Both the position numbers and the translations under genes were made by a program. The notes beneath the pieces are model-generated. The model did no database searches. It was not told the DNA's origin and saw only the letters and a program-made list of their open reading frames with translations. Source: Pyrococcus yayanosii CH1 (lineage in GTDB: Archaea; Methanobacteriota_B; Thermococci; Thermococcales; Thermococcaceae). From it: a stretch of 64,000 nucleotides of DNA. Below are positions 46,026 through 54,508 of this stretch, piece by piece. The stretch covers positions 1,625,160-1,689,159 of the forward strand of contig NC_015680.1 of the NCBI RefSeq assembly GCF_000215995.1, written 5' to 3'. The stretch's first letter is position 1; each line of letters starts with the position of its first letter.

Positions 46026-46554
46026 CCTTTCTGACCTCCACAACTTTCTTTCCTCTTGCCTGCGGGATTATCCTGAGCCTCGCATCCTTAAATTCTTTCC
46101 TGAGACCCTTCCCCTCAAGAAGCCTGTCGAGGAAGACGGCGAGGGCCGCAACCTCGCTGTGGGGCTGGTTTCCTATGGCAACGTTGTAGTGGGCGAGCTC
46201 GTAGACTTCTCTCGGAACCTTTTCGGCACCGACGACAATCAGGAGATCCTCCCCCCTCCTGTAGGCATCCCTTATCTCCTCGATGACGTCATCGACATGG
46301 AGGCCATACATCGTTAGATGAACGACGATGCCGGACCACTCCCTTATGACTCTTCTCCAGTTTTTGTTGAACTCGAGGAAGAATGGACCTCCCCACCTCT
46401 CCACGACGTCCTCCACGCTCTCCTTGACTTTTTCGTCCGGTTCTCCCGCTATTATGACCCCATCAGCTCCAAACGCTCTGGCTGTCAGCGCCACGTGGGT
46501 GGTTATCCTCTTGTCCCTCCCGGGCCTGTGACCAAGACGGAGCACCACTATCAT
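45997..46554 (-). CDS. trm56: tRNA (cytidine-56-2'-O)-methyltransferase
   Basis: 185 residues of the archaeal SPOUT methyltransferase Trm56, which methylates C56 in the T loop. [20 protein letters not shown] is the family start, with [19 protein letters not shown] and the knot segments [18 protein letters not shown] and [23 protein letters not shown] 46554 follows GGTGATAGCC. The stop of the upstream transglutaminase-like gene lies 6 nt before. In most archaea C56 is modified by this enzyme rather than by a C/D sRNA. Confidence 0.92.
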   Translation of the reverse strand: MIVVLRLGHRPGRDKRITTHVALTARAFGADGVIIAGEPDEKVKESVEDVVERWGGPFFLEFNKNWRRVIREWSGIVVHLTMYGLHVDDVIEEIRDAYRRGEDLLIVVGAEKVPREVYELAHYNVAIGNQPHSEVAALAVFLDRLLEGKGLRKEFKDARLRIIPQARGKKVVEVRKDAEQAEAGH

Positions 46555-46559
46555 GGCTA

Positions 46560-48149
46560 TCACCTGTAGATGCTACTGAACTTCTCCCAATAAGCCCTAA
46601 AGTCCTCCGCCCAGTCCATGTCCCCGTAGAACTTGTAAAGGGCGTCAACACTGCCCCTAAGGGTGGCAGGGTTGTGCTTTTTAAGGATAGTGGACGCCTC
46701 CTCCGGAGGTGCCGAGGCGAATAGGAAGAGTGCAAACCTCTTTTCCTCCGGAGAGAATTCGGCCACCAGTATCGTTAGCCTCGTGAAGGCCTCACGGTCA
46801 AGCCTCTCAGAGAGGACGTCAAGGAGAACATCTTCAATGTTTCCAACGTACTCCTTCGCAACATCAACATGACCATGGCCAGCCCCTTTCGGCCTCTGGG
46901 CGACCAGGGAGTATCCATTCCTCGTGATGAGCTGGTAGATCCTTGGGAACCACCTGCTGGCGATGAAATCTTCCCTCGTCCCGAAGAAGGACGTATCGAA
47001 GTCCACAACGTACCACCTTCCAGAAGCGTAGAACTCGACGAATGCCTTTCTGGTGCAGTCGAAGCCATCATAGAGGGTTACAAGTCTAGCCGGGATATTG
47101 AGGGAGCGAAGATAGGCAACCATAAGTATGTTGGCCTCCGTCGGGCTTATCGAGGACCTTTCAAGTATATCGGAGGGATTAAGAGTTGTAGTGTTTGTGT
47201 CGAGAGTGTGTTTGGTGAGAATAAGGTTAAAGAGGGCCCTGGCCGCGTCAACATCCGACTCGGCTTCATTCACTACGGGGAGAACGACTTCTCTAAGGGC
47301 GGTCCTGTTGAACGATGAATCACTTCTATAAACCCACTCCCAGTAACCGTCCACGACCCTGTCTAGCCATATCCATTCCGAATTATTCCCGTAAGCGGTT
47401 TTCAGGACTTCACTGCTCATCTCCCAGGGCCGCCACACGCTCTTAAAGGTTGCCTCGGCAACGGCCCGCCCCGACTCGCCGGCAGTCAAATACTCCACTA
47501 CAACGAGAACCCTCTCAGAAAGCGAGGCATATGGAGCCTTCAAAACATAGGTCAGGGAAACGCTTGAATTAGTTTCTAGAAATTCCGGGAACTTGGGGGA
47601 TTCTACAACTTCAAAGCGGCCTGGGATTAATTCAACGGAAGTTATCCTAGCGAGTTTTCCAAGGCCATTGACGATGGTTACTCCTACCTTGAACTCGGTC
47701 CCCCCTTGGACCTCCTTGGGAGCGTCAAGGTATATGGACAGCTCAGAGGTAATGGGCTTTCCAATAACCTTTATCCTTGTCTCATAGGTAAATCCCTTCC
47801 AGACCCTGTGAAGTTCATCCGTTATCTCGAGGTAAACTTTAAGCTGGTAGTCCCCGGGGACTAGGGGCGCCCTCACCATCCAAACGAGCTTCTTAGCCTC
47901 CCCAACTTTCAGAACATCGGGAAAAGAAGGGCTCTTCACGACCACGAACCTCTCATCATCTATCCAGAGGTAAACGTCTTTTATCCCTACCTTCCCGGTG
48001 TTGTTTATGGTAACGATTATGTGGAAGGTACCCCCCGGCTGAACAACACTCCTGTCGACCTCGAACTTTACCTGGGCCGGGGGCTTTATCAGACAGCCCG
48101 AGAGCAGGACCACTGAAAGGAGGAGCAAGGGCAATACCCTGAACCTCAT
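46560..48149 (-). CDS. Lipoprotein with CARDB-like and degenerate transglutaminase-like domains
   Basis: 529 residues. Lipobox [11 protein letters not shown] at the N-terminus, then two CARDB/Ig-like repeats ([20 protein letters not shown] and [20 protein letters not shown]), followed by a transglutaminase-like core around residues 290-420. Where the family has a catalytic Cys there is [18 protein letters not shown]; the His-bearing strand reads [18 protein letters not shown] with no His. The fold seems kept but the triad lost, so it is probably a surface binding protein. ATG 48149 follows GGTGGAC; a TATA-like GGTTTTAAATAAC lies just upstream. Confidence 0.75.
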   Translation of the reverse strand: MRFRVLPLLLLSVVLLSGCLIKPPAQVKFEVDRSVVQPGGTFHIIVTINNTGKVGIKDVYLWIDDERFVVVKSPSFPDVLKVGEAKKLVWMVRAPLVPGDYQLKVYLEITDELHRVWKGFTYETRIKVIGKPITSELSIYLDAPKEVQGGTEFKVGVTIVNGLGKLARITSVELIPGRFEVVESPKFPEFLETNSSVSLTYVLKAPYASLSERVLVVVEYLTAGESGRAVAEATFKSVWRPWEMSSEVLKTAYGNNSEWIWLDRVVDGYWEWVYRSDSSFNRTALREVVLPVVNEAESDVDAARALFNLILTKHTLDTNTTTLNPSDILERSSISPTEANILMVAYLRSLNIPARLVTLYDGFDCTRKAFVEFYASGRWYVVDFDTSFFGTREDFIASRWFPRIYQLITRNGYSLVAQRPKGAGHGHVDVAKEYVGNIEDVLLDVLSERLDREAFTRLTILVAEFSPEEKRFALFLFASAPPEEASTILKKHNPATLRGSVDALYKFYGDMDWAEDFRAYWEKFSSIYR

Positions 48150-48181
48150 GTCCACCAAAGGTTATTTAAAACCGGGATTAA

Positions 48182-48973
<792 letters not shown>

Positions 48974-49025
48974 TAGTCCTCAAGGTTTTAAACAGTAAAA
49001 CAACAAGTCTAACATGGTGATACGT

Positions 49026-49295
49026 GTGGTTAGCATAAGGCTGAAGGTCGGACCCAAAGGGCAGATCGTTATTCCAAAGGTCTTTAGGGAGGCGTACGGG
49101 ATTAAGGAGGGAAAGGAGGTCATAATAGAGCCAACCGAGAGAGGCCTTGTAATAAGAGCGCCAGTGGACGCAGAAAAGCTCATGGAGAAGCTGAGAGAAA
49201 GGAGGAAGAGGATGAAGGGAAGAGGTGTACGGGCCAAGCTCGGCGATCTTAGGAGTGTTGACCTGGAGGATGAGTTCGATGAAGGTGTTCCTTGA
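49026..49295 (+). CDS. AbrB/MazE-type antitoxin (VapB)
   Basis: 89 residues. The N-terminal swapped-hairpin domain is VSIRLKVGPKGQIVIPKVFR then YGIKEGKEVIIEP, the AbrB/SpoVT pattern; the basic C-terminal arm (LMEKLRERRKRMKGRG) probably wraps the toxin. GTG 49026 has GGTGATAC upstream and fits the TATA GGTTTTAAAC (48983-48992); ATG 49014 would be leaderless. Overlaps the PIN toxin gene by 17 nt, the usual vapBC coupling; the operon is expected to be autorepressed. Confidence 0.82.
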   Translation: MVSIRLKVGPKGQIVIPKVFREAYGIKEGKEVIIEPTERGLVIRAPVDAEKLMEKLRERRKRMKGRGVRAKLGDLRSVDLEDEFDEGVP

Positions 49296-49680
49296 TGCCA
49301 GCTTTATCATTTACCTCAACGTTGATCTACCCGAGGAGGATGCTGAGAAAATAGATGCCCTTTACAAGAGGCTAGTTGAAAATGAAGAGCTCTACACGGA
49401 CCCCCTCGTATTGGATGAGGTCATTTACGTCTTATGGAAGAAATATCGGATTCCGTACGAGGAGACGATTGACATGCTGGACGATATAATAATTCCCTAT
49501 GTAAGCGTTCTTCCGGTAGGTTTGATGGAATATCTCAAGGCCCGGCAGAACATTCTTAAGTACGGGCTCAGGCCATCGGATGCCCTTCACTTAGCGGTAA
49601 TCGAGAACAGCGGTATTCAGGCCATAGTAACCGAGGACTGTGATTTCGATGACGTGCCTGTAAAGAGGATATGGATTTAA
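49279..49680 (+). CDS. VapC-type PIN-domain toxin
   Basis: 133 residues. Acidic residues in order: MKVFLDASFII (D6), PLVLDEVIYVLWKK (Glu), GLRPSDALHLAVIE (Asp) and VTEDCDFDDVPV (Asp), the four-acid PIN site. PIN toxins cleave tRNA or rRNA. ATG 49279 lies within the antitoxin gene. Intact by all visible features. A nadM gene starts directly after. Confidence 0.87.
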   Translation: MKVFLDASFIIYLNVDLPEEDAEKIDALYKRLVENEELYTDPLVLDEVIYVLWKKYRIPYEETIDMLDDIIIPYVSVLPVGLMEYLKARQNILKYGLRPSDALHLAVIENSGIQAIVTEDCDFDDVPVKRIWI

Positions 49681-49691
49681 GGGTGGTCGAG

Positions 49692-50258
49692 ATGCCGAAA
49701 AGAGGATTATTCGTCGGCCGGTTCCAACCTGTTCACAACGGCCACATAAAGGCCCTCGAGTTTGTCTTCGACCAAGTTGACGAGGTTATAATAGGCATTG
49801 GAAGCGCCCAGGCCAGCCACACACTCAAGAATCCCTTCACTACCGGTGAGAGGATGGAGATGCTAATAAGGGCCCTCGACGAAGCCGGCCTGACGAAGAA
49901 GCGCTACTACCTAGTCCCGCTTCCCGACATAAACTTCAACGCCATATGGGTTCCCTACGTGGAGAGCATGGTCCCCCGCTTTCATGTGGTCTTCACCGGT
50001 AATTCCCTCGTCGCACAGCTTTTTAGGGAGAGGGGTTACAAGGTCATCGTCCAGCCCATGTTCAGGAAGGATATCCTCTCCGCCACCGAAATAAGGAGGA
50101 GGATGATTGAAGGGGAACCTTGGGAGGAGCTCGTCCCGAGGAGCGTGGCCGAGTACATAAAGGAGATAAAGGGTGTCGAGAGAATAAAGATGCTTGCCAC
50201 GAACCTTGAGAAGAACGAGAAGGAGCTACAGGCGCCGATAAGGATACCCGAGTATTAG
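49692..50258 (+). CDS. nadM: Nicotinamide-nucleotide adenylyltransferase
   Basis: 188 residues of the archaeal NadM family, forming NAD from NMN and ATP. RGLFVGRFQPVHNGHIKALE holds the GRFQPxHxGH nucleotidyl-transfer motif; FNAIWVPYVESMVP and DILSATEIRRRMIEGEPW with S-x-T-x-I-R follow. ATG 49692 has GGGTGGTCGAG upstream; the open frame to 49671 overlaps the PIN gene end. Followed 9 nt later by a KH protein gene and then a site-2 protease gene. Confidence 0.94.
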   Translation: MPKRGLFVGRFQPVHNGHIKALEFVFDQVDEVIIGIGSAQASHTLKNPFTTGERMEMLIRALDEAGLTKKRYYLVPLPDINFNAIWVPYVESMVPRFHVVFTGNSLVAQLFRERGYKVIVQPMFRKDILSATEIRRRMIEGEPWEELVPRSVAEYIKEIKGVERIKMLATNLEKNEKELQAPIRIPEY

Positions 50259-50267
50259 GTGGTGCCC

Positions 50268-50456
50268 ATGGACGAAATTTACGAAAAACTCAGGAAAATG
50301 CTTAGGTCAGAGATAATCGACGTGGAATTCGACGGCGACAAGATAATCGTCTATGTTCCAAAGGATCAGGTCAGAATTGCCGTTGGCACCGGAGGAAGCG
50401 CCGTCAGGGCGGCAGAGCTCGTGCTGAGGAAGAAGATTGAGGTGAGAGCCAGGTGA
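50268..50456 (+). CDS. Small KH-domain (NusA-like) protein
   Basis: 62 residues: MDEIYEKLRKMLRSEIIDVE, then IIVYVPKDQVRIAVGTGGSA and AELVLRKKIEVRAR. The I-A-V-G-T-G-G-S loop in strand-helix context is the GxxG loop of a type II KH domain, as in NusA (consensus A-I-G-K-G-G), with Thr in place of the basic residue. A free-standing RNA-binding module. ATG 50268 follows GGTGGTGCCC; overlaps the protease gene by 4 nt. Confidence 0.75.
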   Translation: MDEIYEKLRKMLRSEIIDVEFDGDKIIVYVPKDQVRIAVGTGGSAVRAAELVLRKKIEVRAR

Positions 50457-51022
50457 CGAGAAGGAGCGAGCTCGAAGACCTAATACTTTCATACGCGGTC
50501 CTACTCCTCCTTTTCTCAGACTTCGAGCCCGTTAAAATGCCCTACGTGGCCCCAGCTATTCTCACCGCCTTCGTCTTTCACGAAATTGCCCACAGGCAAG
50601 TTGCGAGACACTTCGGCTACGTGGCCTTCTACAGGCGATGGGACACCGGCATAATTCTGGCACTTCTCCTCGGCGTCCTGACCAAGCTAACCACAGGAAG
50701 GGCTTGGATCTTCGCCGCCCTTGGAGCGGTCCACATCTACGCCCCCTACCAGTACTGGGAGGACAGGTACGCGGAAGGATTAATATCCCTCGCGGGTCCC
50801 CTGGCGAACATCGCGGTGGCTACCATCGGCCTATTGATATCTAAACTCTTTGGTGGATTTTTCGGCCTGATCGCTTGGTACACCGCCCTAATCAATGCGT
50901 GGCTGGCGTTCTTCAACCTCCTTCCGGTCCCTCCCCTTGACGGCTTCAAGGTTCTGAGGTGGAATCTAGCGTACTGGGCCGTCGGTATGGGCGTTGCTTT
51001 CCTACTTTACAATATCACCTGA
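50453..51022 (+). CDS. Site-2-type membrane metalloprotease (M50)
   Basis: 189 residues, about six helices. Zinc site FVFHEIAHRQVARHFG (HExxH in a helix) and third ligand in LPVPPLDGFKVLRW. Cleaves within membranes. GTG 50453 overlaps the KH gene stop. No PDZ or CBS domain. Targets unknown; the operon nadM-KH-M50 is conserved-looking but its logic is not clear from sequence. Confidence 0.87.
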   Translation: MTRRSELEDLILSYAVLLLLFSDFEPVKMPYVAPAILTAFVFHEIAHRQVARHFGYVAFYRRWDTGIILALLLGVLTKLTTGRAWIFAALGAVHIYAPYQYWEDRYAEGLISLAGPLANIAVATIGLLISKLFGGFFGLIAWYTALINAWLAFFNLLPVPPLDGFKVLRWNLAYWAVGMGVAFLLYNIT

Positions 51023-51040
51023 AGAAATCCCGGGGCGGCC

Positions 51041-51060
51041 TGGGTAATTATTTTTACCCA
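51041..51060. repeat. Inverted repeat TGGGTAA/TTACCCA
   Basis: 7-bp perfect arms at 51041-51047 and 51054-51060 with a T-rich 6-nt loop, 19 nt after the M50 stop. It could form a hairpin at the transcript end or be a palindromic protein site near the next promoter (TATA-like AAAGATTAAAAGC at about 51083-51095). Confidence 0.45.
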
Positions 51061-51137
51061 CATATCGTTTAGATATTCATCGAAAAGATTAAAAGCGTGC
51101 AATCGAAGGAAGGGCGTAGAGATAAGGGGTGGTAAAG

Positions 51138-52637
51138 ATGGAGGGGATTTTCCAGAACGAGATTATAAAGCAGATTCTCGCTAAGTATAGGCGTATCTGG
51201 GCTATAGGGCATGCTCAGAGCGTCCTTGGCTGGGACATGGAGGTCAACATGCCAAAGGAAGGCATCCTAGAGCGCTCGGTAGCTCAAGGAGAGCTTTCCG
51301 TTCTCAGCCAAGAGTTCCTTCTAAAGCCGGACTTCGTCGAGCTTGTCGAGAAAGCGAAGGGAATCGAAGACCTCAACGAGTACGAGCGCGGAATTGTTAG
51401 GGTCCTAGACCGCTCCATAAGGATAAGCAAGGCCTTCCCACCCGAATTCCTCAGGGAGAGGAGCGAGGTAACGAGCCAAGCGACGAAGGCCTGGGAAGAG
51501 GCCAAGAAAGACGATGACTACTCCAAGTTCGAGCCCTGGCTCGACAAAATCATCGATCTCGCTAAAAGGGCCGCCGAGTACCTTGGCTACGAGAAGGAGC
51601 CCTATGACGCCTTACTTGACCTCTTCGAGGAGGGCCTAACAACCAGGGAAGTTGAGAGAATGTTCGAGAAGCTTGAGAAGGATCTCAAACCGCTCCTCGA
51701 AAAGATAATGGAGGAGGGCAAAGTTCCACAAAGTCATATACTTGAGAAGGAGAAGTATGAGAGGGAGCAGATGGAGAGGGTAAACATTTGGATTCTCCAG
51801 AAGTTTGGCTTCCCACTGGGAGTTAGGGCAAGGCTCGATGTTTCGGCACATCCCTTCACAACCGAGTTTGGTATAAGAGATGTTAGGATAACCACCAGAT
51901 ACGAAGGCTACGACTTCAGGAGAACTATTTTGAGCACGGTCCACGAGTTCGGTCATGCACTCTACGAGCTCCAGCAAGATGACAGGTTCATGTTCAGCCC
52001 AATAGCGGGCGGAGTTTCCTTAGGAGTTCACGAGAGCCAGAGCCGCTTCTGGGAGAACATCATTGGAAGGAGCAGAGAGTTTGCCGAGCTGATATATCCA
52101 ATCCTCAAGGAGAACCTGCCCTTCATGTCTGGTTATACTCCAGAGGACGTCTACCTTTACTTCAACATTGTCAGGCCCGACTACATAAGGACTGAGGCGG
52201 ATGTCGTCACCTACAACTTCCACATCCTGCTTCGCTTCAAGCTTGAGAGGATTATGGTCAGCGAGGAAGTTAAGGCAAAGGATCTGCCGGAGCTCTGGAA
52301 CGAGGAGATGGAGAGGCTTTTGGGCATAAGGCCGAAGACTTACAGGGAGGGCATCCTCCAGGACATCCACTGGGCCCACGGAACAATAGGTTACTTCCCA
52401 ACCTACAGCATAGGAACCCTCCTCGCGGCCCAGCTCTACTACCACGTAAAGAGGGATATTCCAGACTTCGAGGAGAGGATTGCGAAGGGCGATTTCGAAC
52501 CCATAAAGGCCTGGTTGCGCGAGAGGATACACCGCTGGGGCTCAATCTACTCGCCTAAGGAGCTCATAAAGAAGGCCATCGGCGAAGACCTAAATCCGGA
52601 ATACTTCGTGAAGTGGGTGAAGGAGAGGTATCTGTGA
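51138..52637 (+). CDS. Thermostable carboxypeptidase 1 (M32 family)
   Basis: 499 residues, the length of the Pyrococcus furiosus enzyme. Zinc motif STVHEFGHALYELQ (HExxH) with downstream Glu in GVHESQSRFWEN; IRPKTYREGILQDIHWAHG and GYFPTYSIGTLLAAQ are M32 signatures. It removes C-terminal residues from peptides in peptide-fermenting growth. ATG 51138 follows AGGGGTGGTAAAG. T-run CCTATTTTTTT after the stop is a likely terminator. Confidence 0.95.
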   Translation: MEGIFQNEIIKQILAKYRRIWAIGHAQSVLGWDMEVNMPKEGILERSVAQGELSVLSQEFLLKPDFVELVEKAKGIEDLNEYERGIVRVLDRSIRISKAFPPEFLRERSEVTSQATKAWEEAKKDDDYSKFEPWLDKIIDLAKRAAEYLGYEKEPYDALLDLFEEGLTTREVERMFEKLEKDLKPLLEKIMEEGKVPQSHILEKEKYEREQMERVNIWILQKFGFPLGVRARLDVSAHPFTTEFGIRDVRITTRYEGYDFRRTILSTVHEFGHALYELQQDDRFMFSPIAGGVSLGVHESQSRFWENIIGRSREFAELIYPILKENLPFMSGYTPEDVYLYFNIVRPDYIRTEADVVTYNFHILLRFKLERIMVSEEVKAKDLPELWNEEMERLLGIRPKTYREGILQDIHWAHGTIGYFPTYSIGTLLAAQLYYHVKRDIPDFEERIAKGDFEPIKAWLRERIHRWGSIYSPKELIKKAIGEDLNPEYFVKWVKERYL

Positions 52638-52642
52638 CTTCT

Positions 52643-52653
52643 CCTATTTTTTT
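52643..52653 (+). terminator. Oligo-T terminator after the carboxypeptidase gene
   Basis: CCTATTTTTTT, 6 nt after the stop codon; marks the edge of the AT-richer relic patch. Confidence 0.5.
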
Positions 52654-52658
52654 GCTAG

Positions 52659-52862
52659 GGCACAATTGCATGGGCAAAGGAATGTCTTAATCGTTATCCT
52701 GAGAGGGAGGATAAAGTTATTGAAAGTACATTGAACTGGGTTCAGGGATATTACAAAGCGCTTACAGGTAAGAACATGCCCCAGGAAATCTTGAGAGTGA
52801 TAGAAGAGAGACTTTGCAAAGCCTATATTTACGTTTTCTTTACTGCTTCCATGCTCCAATGA
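52659..52862 (+). pseudogene. C-terminal gene fragment of unknown family
   Basis: An open stretch after a TAG encodes AWAKECLNRYPEREDKVIES then TLNWVQGYYKALTGKNMPQE and ILRVIEERL. The helical, charged composition looks like real coding sequence, but there is no start codon near the beginning and no ribosome binding site. The last 20 or so nt overlap the end of the minus-strand relic below, so true homology probably stops near VIEERL. Not recognised. Confidence 0.4.
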
Positions 52863-53163
52863 TACTCCGGATGGTTTCTTGGAACTCTTTTTCACCGGGC
52901 TTGTCTGGGAACACCTACTCTATTACCCTATTCAAGTTCATATCTGTAATGCGTGGGTATTCTTTCGAGTGCCGCCCCGATGTGTACTCCAAAAGCTGTT
53001 TTAGATCGTTCTGTGTAATCTCAACCTTTGCGTCTATTAGAACTGCTCTATTAGGTGGATTTTTGAGGATATCCCTCCTTGAGTAGTACTCTCCCCTGAA
53101 AATCATGATGTCAGGTTTCACATGGATTCTTTTGGAAGAACGCATCGATGCAAGAACTTTCAT
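52840..53163 (-). pseudogene. Nuclease-like gene interrupted by an in-frame TAG
   Basis: From ATG 53163 the frame reads KRIHVKPDIMIFRGEYYSRR then AVLIDAKVEITQNDLKQLLE, and stops at TAG (52915-52917). The same frame continues as VFPDKPGEKEFQETIRSIIG and AWKQ to TAA at 52840, so one amber codon breaks an otherwise continuous protein of about 107 codons. P-D-I...L-I-D-A-K-V resembles a PD-(D/E)xK nuclease core, by pattern only. N-terminal coding probably extended to about 53187 (IIGVKLPRSSAKA). The adjacent upstream gene is also broken. Confidence 0.5.
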
Positions 53164-53189
53164 AGCTTTCGCAGAACTTCTGGGTAGTT

Positions 53190-53451
53190 TTACTCCAATA
53201 ATTTCTCAGCCTCTTCGTACTCGCCGTTTGCTATTCTCTTTGTGACCTCGTCAATTATTGGCCAGAAATAGTCCCACACTACCTCAGTCCAGTCTTTTAT
53301 TGAGAACTGGTGCCACACAGTAAGTGGTAGATTTAAATTGCTTCTTACTAGTGTTGACAGGTCCTTGTGCGTTATCCAAAGTGTTCTCTTCTCTGGAGCT
53401 TTTGTGAGTTTCCCTCACTATAAGATGTTCGTTTTCTAACTTGATGGTCAT
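53190..53451 (-). pseudogene. Frameshifted small gene of unknown family
   Basis: ATG 53451, preceded by GGGGAGCTAA, begins MTIKLENEHLIVRE; around 53410-53420 the frame must shift for the next stretch, KLTKAPEKRTLWITHKDL then SIKDWTEVVWDYFWPIIDEV and ending YEEAEKLLE-TAA at 53190. The promoter-like region upstream (GCTTTAACCC on minus, about 53465-53475) remains. The family is not recognised. Together with the nuclease-like relic it looks like a former two-gene unit. Confidence 0.45.
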
Positions 53452-53552
53452 TTAGCTCCCCGTCTTGGGTTAAAGCATAATAGTTTTTAATGTTTTTATG
53501 TTGGGGGCAATGCTTAAATATGATGCATGTGTTCAGTGTATTGGTGCTTGCT

Positions 53553-53789
53553 ATGGCGAAAACCATAACGATTTCAGATGATGTTTACAGAGAGCTTGTG
53601 AGGATTAAAGGAGACAAGTCGTTCTCGGAAATTCTGAGGGAGCTGCTGAAGGAGAGAAAGGGAAATTCTCACGTTCTTCTCAGGATATTCGGAATACTCA
53701 ATGAGAAGGAATACAAAGAAGTTAAGAAAAAATTGAAAGAGCTTGAGGAGGAGTTTGAGAAATGGGGGCAGTCCTTGATACAAATGTGA
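53553..53789 (+). CDS. VapB-type antitoxin (DUF217/UPF0330-like)
   Basis: 78 residues: MAKTITISDDVYRELVRIKG then DKSFSEILRELLKERKGN, the ribbon-helix-helix start of the DUF217 antitoxin family, with a helical C-terminus (EYKEVKKKLKELEEEFEKWG). ATG 53553 is chosen because the family begins at MAKTITI; the frame extends to 53490 across a TATA (GCTTAAATATG, about 53512-53522). Overlaps the PIN gene by 28 nt. Confidence 0.85.
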   Translation: MAKTITISDDVYRELVRIKGDKSFSEILRELLKERKGNSHVLLRIFGILNEKEYKEVKKKLKELEEEFEKWGQSLIQM

Positions 53790-54139
53790 TAATTGAAGTT
53801 GCACGAGGAAACGAGACTGTCCTTAGGGATGTTCTTTCCATTGACAGCACGTTTTATATAACTTCAGTGACGAAGTTCGAAATTCTTATCGGTATTCCAA
53901 GAAAGAAAGAGCTCCTATGGTTCAACATTCTTGAGGAGTTGCCCTTCGAGGGGCGAGCCGCTGAAATCGCGGCCTACCTCCACAAAAAGCTTAAAGAAAT
54001 GGGCAATATGCTCAGCCTCAGGGACTTGTTCATAGCGGCAATATGCCTCGTCAACGATATTCCGCTCGTAACTCTCGATGAAGACTTCAAAATATTGAGA
54101 GATTTTGGGCTTGAGGTTCACATAATTAGGAGGCAATAA
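53762..54139 (+). CDS. VapC-type PIN-domain toxin
   Basis: 125 residues with the full acid set: GAVLDTNVIIEVARG (D6), ITSVTKFEILIGIP (Glu), LSLRDLFIAAICL (Asp) and VTLDEDFKILRDFG (Asp). A ribonuclease toxin paired with the upstream DUF217 antitoxin. It belongs to a different PIN subgroup from the one at 49279-49680. It lies next to decayed genes in an AT-richer patch, consistent with horizontal arrival. Confidence 0.88.
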   Translation: MGAVLDTNVIIEVARGNETVLRDVLSIDSTFYITSVTKFEILIGIPRKKELLWFNILEELPFEGRAAEIAAYLHKKLKEMGNMLSLRDLFIAAICLVNDIPLVTLDEDFKILRDFGLEVHIIRRQ

Positions 54140-54159
54140 GCCACCCTCAACGGACAGCG

Positions 54160-54498
54160 TCATTTATCTTCCTCTATCGGCTCCACCTCTATCGCGACAA
54201 CGCCATACTTCTTCTCCCTCTCCTCGTCGTAGAACTGCCTGTAAACCCTGACGCCCTCCTCTATGCTATCAACCCCAGGCAAAACGTTTTCCAAACCCTC
54301 CTTCTCCAGCATCTCCCTGAATGAGGAGTAAACGCGTAGGGCCTTCACCCTGACTTTCAACTTCCCACCCTCGAAGGAAATTATGTCGCCCGGCTTTATT
54401 TGCCGTCTCTTCTCGTCGTATAGCCTTCCTTCAATCTTCTTCTTCCCGGTCCTTATCAGCTCTATATACTCCTCCTGGAGCCCCATTTCCCACTCCAT
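54160..54498 (-). CDS. ASCH domain protein 3
   Basis: 112 residues from ATG 54498 (GGTGGTGAGC). GLQEEYIELIRTGKKKIEGR then LYDEKRRQIKPGDIISFEGG carry the K-K-x-E-x-R motif and the barrel; the end RVYRQFYDEEREKKYGVVAI resembles ASCH protein 1 (36755-37105). Probably binds RNA or nucleoside. It is encoded 10 nt downstream of the reductase gene on the same strand. Confidence 0.85.
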   Translation of the reverse strand: MEWEMGLQEEYIELIRTGKKKIEGRLYDEKRRQIKPGDIISFEGGKLKVRVKALRVYSSFREMLEKEGLENVLPGVDSIEEGVRVYRQFYDEEREKKYGVVAIEVEPIEEDK

Positions 54499-54508
54499 GC
54501 TCACCACC

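Noticed and set aside
46545-46565. TATCAC sequence near 46555 as a TGM half-site
   Set aside because: It is the antisense of the GGTGATA ribosome binding site of trm56 and has no second half-site at 5-nt spacing. The same applies to the TATCAC near 4424.
52840-53163. In-frame TAG as pyrrolysine or programmed readthrough
   Set aside because: Thermococcales are not known to use pyrrolysine; the neighbouring gene is also broken, so decay is the simpler reading.
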